Assembly: GCA_025769875.1 (NCBI GenBank)
Contig: JAGFNK010000486.1
Location: 1 to 39,129 of the forward strand
Direction of reading: 5' to 3'
From: Russula earlei
Taxonomy: Eukaryota; Basidiomycota; Agaricomycetes; Russulales; Russulaceae
DNA: 39,129 nt
The position numbers and the translations under genes are program-made. This document shows positions 32,577 through 39,129 of the stretch, in pieces. Each line of letters opens with the position of its first letter. Position 1 is the first letter of the stretch. Below the pieces are notes generated by a model. That model was not told the DNA's origin, searched no databases, and worked only from the letters and a program-made list of their open reading frames with translations.

Positions 32577-32862
32577 ATTTATAGAAAGAAAGCAGCATCA
32601 TTCCTAATAGACACACAAGTGGAACAGGGACCATTCCAATACATATTGATGGACCTCATCACAGACCTTCCCAAATCAGATGGATTCAACAGTGTTCTTA
32701 CCATAGTCAACCAAGGATGCTCAAAAGCAACTAAATTCATTCCATGCAATAAAATGATCAATGGAACAGACGTAGCACACAAGTATCTAAAACACCTCGC
32801 ACCCCGGTTTGGCATGCCAAAAAGAATCATATCTGACAGAGACCCTAGATTCATACAGTAAG
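32577..32862 (+). pseudogene. Gypsy-B integrase core fragment
   Basis: KTNIYRKKAASFLIDTQVEQ leads into QYILMDLITDLPKS (first catalytic Asp), FNSVLTIVNQGCSKATKFIP and FGMPKRIISDRDPRFIQ (second Asp). It then stops: the Glu of the DDE triad and the C-terminal domain are absent. The sequence after 32862 no longer resembles gypsy. No stop codon occurs in this short piece. Confidence 0.88.
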
Positions 32863-34141
32863 TTTAAGTAGAGTCATTTACAGTCAATGTCAAGATTTTT
32901 AAAGCTTTGAGCAGTCCATTGTGTCAAAAAATCAAACTAGCAGATGCTTAGCTTAAAGATATTAAGGCTTTTTCAGATCATTTACTGATGATCAGAGCAC
33001 TAAATCCTATTGGTCTCTGCCATCTCAAAGAGATATTAAGGCCTTTGTATGTAGATATAAGGACCACTCCCAGTTAGGCTGGTTCTAAGATTTTAGATAG
33101 CTTATAAGAAAGATTGGTTCTGCTACTATATTAGGAAATTTAAACCTCCTATGAGGTACCTAGAGAAAAGATATTAAGGCTTTTCAGATCATTCATTCAT
33201 GATCAAAGCACTATCTTTCTTTAAAGTTACTAATATCAAAGATAAGTTATTACTCCCAGCTTAGTTGTAAGGATATTAAGGCTATAAGCAACTACTAAGG
33301 ATTGTAGTTCTGCTACTTCAAGAGAATTTAAACCTCCTATGAGGTACCCAAGCTTTACATATTGTTAGTTTGACTTATCTTAGCAATTTACTACTAGAGC
33401 ATGCTTTATACAGCATTCTGCTACTTGAAATGAGAATTTAAACCTCCTCTGAGGTGCTCACATTGACTGAAACAAGGCACTTAAAGCATTATTATCCTTT
33501 CTTATTATAAGGGTTAGAATAGTAAGGATACAATAGTATCTTTTACTGTGAGTAGGAGATGTATTTAACAAATCTTACCAGATAAAGTTTTAGTTTAGTT
33601 TGATTACTGTCTATAAGGTTGTAAGTGTGTCTTTTGAACTTTGTACCTAACTGGTGGATGCACAAGTACTTCCTTCAGCCAAAGGGGGCATCATAAGTTC
33701 TACCAGTCAGTAGAGAGTAGAGTTTCTTTTGCCTTTAATCTTAAAACTCTATAATATAGCTTCTTTAAGAGTACTTAAAGATGTGATTTAGGAGTCTGTG
33801 CTGAACCCTGACTAGTGCACTCTCATGGGGCCTTGTAGATCAGGACAAGATTTACTGCAGTCCACAGAAGATCCGCCTCAATTACTATATTATTGGTTCT
33901 AGGCCGATGAGTGGCTTCTAAAGGAGAAAAATACAAAGTTCAGATGATAACTTGCAGTAGCAAGAGCCTTTTGAGAGGCTTTTTAGTTCATCCTCATACT
34001 GATTATTTTATAATCAGGTTCTTCCTGGTGATACACCAATTATTTTTATGCTTTTTGTAGTACTTTTTCATTTGTAACTTTTTTGGCTTATATTATAGTT
34101 GGATTTGTTTGTTTGTTTTATAATTTTTATAAAGAGATCTG
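32863..34141. other. AT-rich non-coding tail with dispersed short repeats
   Basis: GATATTAAGGC(T/C) occurs at about 32956, 33032, 33171 and 33273; TTTAAACCTCCT(A/C)TGAGGT at about 33139, 33328 and 33436; AGATCATT...CATGATCAAAGCACTA at about 32975 and 33190. They alternate in a loose 140-190 bp pattern. GAGGT/ACCTC-type words inside are inverted and could fold. If the retroelement is transcribed leftward this would be its 3' untranslated region. Confidence 0.55.
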
Positions 34142-34837
34142 CTAACTGATTTGTGATAAGTTTCTTTTAAGACTTGAAGTGGGAGTTGGATATAAAAGAT
34201 GTGCATAGTGTTTATGCTCAGGATTAACATCAATTATTTTTAATTTATTAAATTTGTACCAGATATTGTTTGGTGAGTTAAAGAGATCTAATAAGTCAGT
34301 CTCATTTGGTGAGAGCTCATGTCTTTCAAAGAGCTGATTTAAAAGGTCCATACAGTAAGAGGCATCTGCCACTGCATCATGGAGCTTTAGATTTATAGGT
34401 ATGTTATATGCTCTTAGAGCATCTGCCAGAGTTTGTTTCTTATTTCTCCAGCATGCTGGATATAAGTCAATTGAGAACTTATGGAGCAGTGATTGGTTAT
34501 ACTTAGTTAGATGTCTTTTAAGTATTGGAATATCAAAAGAGTTAACATTATATCCCACAATAATTGTGTCTTTCAAACAGTATGATATTTCCTTAGCAGC
34601 AGTATGAAAGTTTAAAGCAGATTTTAGTTGTTGATCACCAATGTTATTAATATGAAAGGCTTTGTTATCTTTTTGAGTGTAGCCTTGATAAGGGAGTATA
34701 TAATTGGACCAAGTTGAGACATAGTTAAGGGTATCATATGTAGGGTCAATAATTGGTTTGATTATTGCCACTTGAAGTATGTTGGCAGTTTGAATATTGA
34801 CACCATCTGTCTCAAGATCAAGAAATGCTAGTTGTGG
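34142..34837 (-). pseudogene. DEDDh-type 3'-5' exonuclease
   Basis: From 34837 the minus frame reads PQLAFLDLETDGVNIQTAN; the motif FLDLETDG is the ExoI site with D and E. Then SYCLKDTIIVGYNVNSFDIPIL (ExoII, Asp) and LKLHDAVADASYCMDLL, which fits the H-x-A-x-x-D ExoIII pattern. These are the signatures of the DnaQ/RNase T family, which removes nucleotides from 3' ends. A stop (TAG) immediately precedes the frame, and no convincing intron joins it to the upstream ORF, so either an exon or a frame lesion is missing. Its position directly after a reverse transcriptase on the same strand suggests it is part of the element. A Met at 34771 could serve as an internal start but would lose ExoI. Confidence 0.75.
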
Positions 34838-34872
34838 CTAAACTCTGAAGAGAGTATGATGCAGCAGAAAGT

Positions 34873-35187
34873 TTAGCTTTCTGAATAAGGGAGTTTATTA
34901 TTATTGATCCTGATTGGCTTATCAATTGGAGACTTGTCCCAAGTGATAAACTTTTTATTAAAGCAGACCTGTTGAAGTTCTGCTAGCATATTCATTTTTA
35001 GTGCATCAAAGCATCTTGTAACTTGGAATTCCAAGTACTCTAAAGGGACCACATTTGTAGGTTGAGTGGATTCTCTTTTAAATATTTGCATTTGCTCAAC
35101 CACCAGTTGGTTAAGTTGGTGAATGCTTTGTTCAAAGTGATATGTGGCTTGAGATTTAAGCCAAGTGGTGAAATCAATGTGTTGCAT
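34873..35187 (-). CDS. Hypothetical ORF between RT and exonuclease
   Basis: Open frame of 104 codons starting MQHIDFTTWLKSQATYHF. It is predicted to be mostly helical (HQLNQLVVEQMQIF, CFDALKMNMLAELQQV) with a WDKSP tail. No family is recognised. It starts 69 bp after the RT stop and ends 35 bp before the exonuclease frame, so it may be the N-terminal part of the exonuclease protein, separated by a frameshift. Confidence 0.5.
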   Translation of the reverse strand: MQHIDFTTWLKSQATYHFEQSIHQLNQLVVEQMQIFKRESTQPTNVVPLEYLEFQVTRCFDALKMNMLAELQQVCFNKKFITWDKSPIDKPIRINNNKLPYSES

Positions 35188-35255
35188 AGTGTCTAAGCAG
35201 TTATGTGAGCTTTATATTTTTTATGTTAAAGATGGAATGGAGAAAGTAGGAAATA

Positions 35256-37100
35256 TTAGAGTCCTTTATTCTTTCTTGCTTTAAGGCTTAAGACATGTAG
35301 TTTAGGTGGCATCTTATAGCAGATAGTAACTTTTTGACTGATGGAAGGGTGCACATTTGCTAGTTTAAGAATTTTAGCAGTGAACTGATTTAGAGCAGTT
35401 CTTAAGTTATAATGTGATACTGCAGGGTTATACTCTGTTTTGAAGAGTAGAGGAGTAGGTTTATTATTTTTTGAGTTGGCAGAGACAGTGTATTTCTGTC
35501 TGTCTTTATGAGTGACTTGGCCTAGTGCTCTTTGTATAAAAGCCAGAGGGTAGCCTCTTCTTTGAAGTCTAAGAGTGAAGAGGTTGACCATTGTTTTAAA
35601 GTCAGCTTGAGTTGTACAGATTCTAGCATATCTAATGGCTTCACCTTTAATAAAGCCAGTTTTTTGTGCAGCAGTGTGGTAAGAGTTAAATGGAAGATAT
35701 GCATAAGTGTTGAGCTGCTTTTGATAAACACTGGTAGATATTTTACCATTCTTAATAAAGATAGCAAGATCTAGAAAATTACAGTGCTTAGCTAGTGAGG
35801 ACCATACAAGGTTAATAGAAGGATTTAGGTTGTTGAGGTCAGATTGTAGGTCAGTGACCTCAGAGTCCTTTGTAATGATAAAGATGTCATCAATGAAGCG
35901 CTTGTAAAGCAAGAGTGATCCTGAGTTTATATACTTATGCACAGTGTTCTTCTCAAGCTGGTACATAAAAATGTTTGAGTAAGGAGGTATCATTGGAGAT
36001 CCCATAGCAGCACCATTTGTTTGCTGGTATATTTTATTTTGAAAAGTTATATAGCCTTTGGTGAGAACAAAATGCATTGCTTTTATAAGAAAGTCTCTTT
36101 TATGTTGAGTTTCCCAGTTAAGTTGATGAATAAAATCATGTATAAGTTGTAAGCCAGTGTTGGTATCCATGTTAGGATAGAGTGCTTCAACATCAGCACT
36201 AGCTATTCTAGCAGTATTTGGCAGATTATTATTAATTTGGTTAAGTTGAGTAAGAAGGTCATAAGAGTCTTTAAGGACCCATTCAGTGGCTGGAAGAAGT
36301 GGGTTAAGTTGGTTTGCCAGCCATTGAGAGAGATGAAAGGTAATCCAAGTCATGCTTGGTACAATTGGTCTCCCTTTTATAGGATTCTTGTGCACCTTTG
36401 CAGTGATATAGAATCTCATAGGTTGCCATTTGGTATTTGGTTTTTGTAAGATCCATTTTATTTCATCAGGATGAAGACAATGTTCATAAGTAGACACCAA
36501 GTTGGTAAGTTCATAGTGCAGACAGTCAATAATAGGTTTTCCATTTATGCCATCATGATATTGTTGAGTGACATCAGCATACAAAGGAGAATGAAGATGT
36601 TCTTGGCATCTTTGCAGGTACCAAGACTTAGTAACAATTGCATATCCCAGGTTTTTATCTGCCTAGAATAATAAGAGTGTCTTGATCATTAAGAAGAATC
36701 TTATATTGAGCAATGTCATTAGTATTAATATTAGGGTATATTTTAGATGTGTTTGGTTTTAATGATTGTTGTAAGAGAGATAAAGTTGCTTCAATATCCC
36801 TTCTTTGGTCTAAGAAAGGTGGGTTCCATTTAGAAGGTATCCAGTATTGAGGCACAATATTCTCTTCATGATGATTTTGAAAGAGGTGTCTAAGTCTTAT
36901 TGTTCTTTTAAAGGTCTTTAGACTTTGTGGTATTATATTAGAGTCAGGTGTTGGAACAGGAATGAACTTTGTTCCCTAAGCAAGACAGTTAAGTGCACCT
37001 TGTGGTATTGATTTAGCAGTCAAGTTATGTACTAGTTTTTGTGCTACACCTATTTGTTTTAAGTTACTAGATCATAAGATGTAACTCTTGTTGTTCTTTT
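35256..37100 (-). pseudogene. Penelope-type reverse transcriptase (ORF2)
   Basis: The open part is 36584-35256 (442 codons). Motifs in order: FYITAKVHKNPIKGRPIVPS (fingers), IASADVEALYPNMD (motif A), QQTNGAAMGSPMIPPYSN (motif B), YKRFIDDIFII (motif C, catalytic DD), CNFLDLAIF, and TYAYLPFNSYHTAAQKTGFI, RICTTQADFKTMVNLFTLRLQRRGY, which resemble Penelope-like elements more than LINEs or LTR elements. Upstream pieces GTKFIPVPTPD and IEATLSLLQQS belong to the same protein, but a TAG at 36978-36976 and a frame shift near 36662, just before ADKNLGYAIVTKSW, break it. No GIY-YIG nuclease domain follows. It is therefore a defective copy. Confidence 0.82.
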
Positions 37101-37452
37101 AGTAAGTCATCAGTCAGTTGATCTCTAAGTTTGATTCTGTTCTTTTGAGCTTTAGAAAGCCTTCTATTGTTAGGCTTAAATTGAGTAAAGTGAGTTGTAT
37201 GTACTTGTGAAGTATTTATAGTAAAGTGGTCTTGTTACTACAGCTCTGCCTCTTGAGGCCCCTCTGTGATTGCCCCTCTGAATGCCTCTTGAAGGCCCTC
37301 TGCCTCTTCCTCTGAGTTGAGTTCCTCTCTGAGGATAAGGTTGATACCTGTGAGATTGTTGAGGCAGTGAAGTTGTCTAAGGTATATTAGATAAAGTGGT
37401 GATTAGTTGTTGAGTATGACTCACATTGGCTTGTTCTAAGGCTTGTGAGTGG
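37101..37452 (-). pseudogene. ORF1 tail: Arg/Gly-rich (RGG) segment
   Basis: In a frame shifted by one base relative to the main ORF1, PNHSQALEQAN is followed by a likely 57 bp intron (GTGAGT...CTTAG, about 37378-37434) and then TTSLPQQSHRYQPYP and the segment RGTQLRGRGRGPSRGIQ, RGNHRGASRGRA. RG/RGG clusters commonly bind RNA. A frameshift near 37460 separates this from the helical body, so the copy is broken. Confidence 0.6.
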
Positions 37453-38117
37453 TTAGGCCTGCTTTTGGGCCTTATGCCTTTGAACAGAGGCTTCAGCCTG
37501 CTTTTTAGCCTCTTGTTCCCAATGAGAGGTGCTATTTGTAAAGAGGGAGAAGGCAGCCTTTCCCTCAGCTTCAAAAGAGTCCTTGTGTGCAGGATCAGCT
37601 GCAGACTTGTCAGCAATGAGCTTCTTAGTCTCAGCCACAAGGCTCTTTATGATCTGATCCCTTATTGCAGAAGAGTACTGAGTGGCCAGCTTTTCCTCTC
37701 TGCTAGTAACTAAGGCCTGGTAGAGGCTCTCTTTATATTGAGAGTGAACCTCATCCCACTTGGCCTGGAGGCTGGGAAGCCCATCTAGTGCCTTAGGGGC
37801 AACTAGATTATCTATGAACTGTGGGTATTTCCCAGCCTCATGCTTTTCTACTACTGTATTTAGGTACATGTTAGACTGGTAACTACCTCTAACTGCACCA
37901 AAAAGCCTCTTTTTATGTAGATTAAATGTGGGGGCTAGCCACTCTACAATGGAAGTAAGATCCTTTGCAGGACCAGCTATTGAAAATAGCATATAAGTGA
38001 TAAATTTATAAATTAAAAGTATAATGATTACTTACTTTCATCCCAAAGGGATTGAAAGTCAACTTGTTCAGTGTTTGAAGAAGTGGAGGCAGAGGCAATT
38101 TGCTCAATTTGTGCCAT
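37453..38117 (-). pseudogene. ORF1: helical nucleic-acid-binding-like protein, first part
   Basis: Exon 1 starts MAQIEQIASASTSSN at 38117 and ends at 38036; a 59 bp intron (GTAAGT...CAATAG) leads to exon 2 at 37976. The joined frame reads SLWDE, TGPAKDLTSIVEWLAPTF, KKRLFGAVRGSYQSNM and continues through charged, Ala/Lys/Gln-rich helices (EEKLATQYSSAIRDQII, HWEQEAKKQAEASVQRHKAQ) to a stop at 37453. No family is recognised. Position before an RT, length, and the RGG tail in another frame suggest a Gag-like or RNA chaperone-like ORF1. The start is supported by the first Met of the spliced frame. Confidence 0.65.
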
Positions 38118-39007
38118 ATGTAGAACTGTCAAAAAGAAAGACAGTTAGCAACAGAATTATGTTTAGAGATTTTTATTCTGCTATGCAGAGATAAAATAGA
38201 GAGAGAGGCAGATAAAGGATTTAACCAGTGGCAGACATGGCCAGTTGGAAAAAGCTCTACTTTTCTGACTTTGGGACTGTGTGAATGAACACAACAGACA
38301 GGACCTATATAGGACCCAGAGATATGTAATCTCTCCTCCATTGCTCATGCTATAGCAGAGGAACAAGGACCAGGGGCAAGAGTGCTCCACTGGGCAGAAA
38401 AGGCCATTGTATAGTATTTAAAGCCAAAAAGAAAAAAGCAAAAGCAGAAAAAGTACTATAATAAAAGCATAAAAAGATAAGGAAGAAAGGAGAAAGACAG
38501 AGGAGAATGAGTGACAAAGATCTTAAGAGTATACTAGAGCACCTGCTTTATAGTAAAGGGTTGGGTTTAGGGAAGAGGGGAGAATAACTCTAACCTATAG
38601 CTAGTGCTACTATAGTACAGGCAAAAAAGACATCTAATAAAGAAGGGTAGAAGGCTATAAAATAGAATGGACAAGGGAATGGGGAACCAAAAAAGAGAGC
38701 AAAGTCAAAAACATCACTAGCACTCACTGTTAAGGAATAGATATTGGCTGTAATATCTTTCTGCACTACTGTGCTTCTTTAGTTCCTAGTGTAGAGTGAA
38801 GAGAGGAGTGGATGGTGTAGAGAAGAGGAGAGTAGAGTGGAAAGAAGAGTTGGTGATAAGGGGATTGGGTTGAAAGAGGGGGTTTTTAAAGGAAAAAGAG
38901 TGGTCTGTGCACAAAGAATGTGCTGTTGTGACAGGGAAAAAAAAAGGGGAAAAGAAGATGAGGGATATTTGCTGTGTTTCAGATGTGTTGAATTGAAAAA
39001 AAAAGAT
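38118..39007. other. Presumed 5' flank of the retroelement
   Basis: Purine-rich on the plus strand, with no frame carrying a recognised motif. GGGTTTAGGG at about 38564 is telomere-like but single. No TATA box is apparent near the ORF1 start. Confidence 0.4.
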
Positions 39008-39129
39008 GTAATAGTTGACTGACAGTTGACTGACAGTTGACTGACAGTTGACTGACAGTTGACTGACAGTTGACTGACAGTTGACTGACAGTCGACTGAC
39101 AGTTGGCTGACAGTTGTTTTTGACAGTTG
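39008..39129. repeat. 11-bp minisatellite
   Basis: The unit AGTTGACTGAC is repeated about nine to ten times without interruption apart from single substitutions (GTCGAC, TTGGCTGAC) and a T run before the last unit at the window edge. It may continue outside the window. Confidence 0.95.

Larger units (their letters stand above)
22979..32862 (+). mobile_element. Gypsy-B: Ty3/gypsy element with five nested insertions
   Basis: The order is leader, gag, protease, RT and part of integrase. It is interrupted by solo LTR-beta (23063-23890), solo LTR-alpha (25172-26053), solo LTR-beta' (26999-27868), Harbinger (28836-32063) and solo LTR-gamma (32074-32571). About 1 kb that gypsy-A has between the RT tail and integrase is missing here. 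The integrase ends abruptly at 32862, where the AT-rich Penelope-like region begins, so the 3' end is lost. Confidence 0.85.
32863..39129 (-). mobile_element. Penelope-like retroelement with exonuclease ORF (boundaries uncertain)
   Basis: On the minus strand, in order: ORF1 (from 38117), a Penelope-type RT ORF (about 37100-35256), and a third ORF region (35187-34142) ending in a DEDDh exonuclease, then about 1.28 kb of non-coding tail with dispersed repeats. No GIY-YIG endonuclease is visible. The right edge may lie beyond the window; the left edge is taken where the gypsy-B integrase stops, but is not proven. Base composition is A/T-richer than the rest of the window. See the individual ORFs. 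Confidence 0.65.

Noticed and set aside
32975..33000. CTGATGA word, possible hammerhead ribozyme core as known from Penelope-like elements
   Set aside because: No GAAA at the required distance and no flanking stems were found; two other CTGATGA words on the minus strand (near 37105 and 36465) lie in coding sequence.
34142..35187. GIY-YIG endonuclease downstream of the RT
   Set aside because: No GIY...YIG pair or the later Arg/Glu pattern is visible; the region instead matches a DnaQ-type exonuclease.
38564..38573. GGGTTTAGGG, telomere-like motif
   Set aside because: It occurs once only; no TTAGGG array is present in the window.
1..39129. tRNA, rRNA or CRISPR features
   Set aside because: No cloverleaf with a GGTTCGA-type loop, no rRNA-like stretch and no regularly spaced direct repeats with unique spacers were found; the only arrays are the 154 bp TIR units and the 11-bp minisatellite.

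Overview
The window looks like a transposon graveyard from a filamentous fungus, most probably an agaricomycete basidiomycete. The evidence is a FunK1 (fungal-type protein kinase) relic, F-box/LRR fragments, a pogo-type DDE transposase of the form common in mushrooms, chromodomain Ty3/gypsy elements, a PIF/Harbinger element and very short (47-61 bp) GT-AG introns. Almost every coding unit is broken, and the features are layered insertions. The species cannot be named from this sequence.

Layout. 1-7880: a 5.2 kb core (pogo relic, LTR-alpha, FunK1 relic, F-box/LRR relic) between 1.33 kb inverted arms. 7881-9440: basic ORF, GC-rich low-complexity DNA and a TATA-like motif. 9415-9794: a third, internally deleted arm copy. 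9795-13421: host-like gene fragments (F-box, SAP-like ORF, and a multi-exon Myb gene cut off at 13421). 13422-14193: truncated LTR-beta' that itself carries a 265 bp insertion. 14194-22436: chromovirus gypsy-A (RT, RNase H, integrase, chromodomain, 3' LTR), split by a 3.2 kb long-TIR element with TA duplication and by a solo LTR-alpha with a perfect 5 bp duplication. 22555-32862: gypsy-B (5' LTR, gag, protease, RT, part of integrase), split by four solo LTRs of different families and by a 3.2 kb Harbinger element. 32863-39129: an AT-richer region with a minus-strand, three-ORF, Penelope-like retroelement: an RGG-tailed ORF1, a Penelope-type RT, and a DEDDh 3'-5' exonuclease, with an 11-bp minisatellite upstream.

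How the parts relate. Reading frames across solo-LTR duplications reconnect, so the order of insertion can be read off: gypsy-A and gypsy-B are older than the LTRs, TIR element and Harbinger inside them. In gypsy-A, gypsy-B, the Harbinger transposase and the Myb relic, most in-frame stops are TGA, generally where the family has arginine; this is what C-to-T change at CpG would do to CGA codons. The most unusual object is the Penelope-like element with the exonuclease ORF. All family assignments come from reading motifs by eye; no database search was possible.
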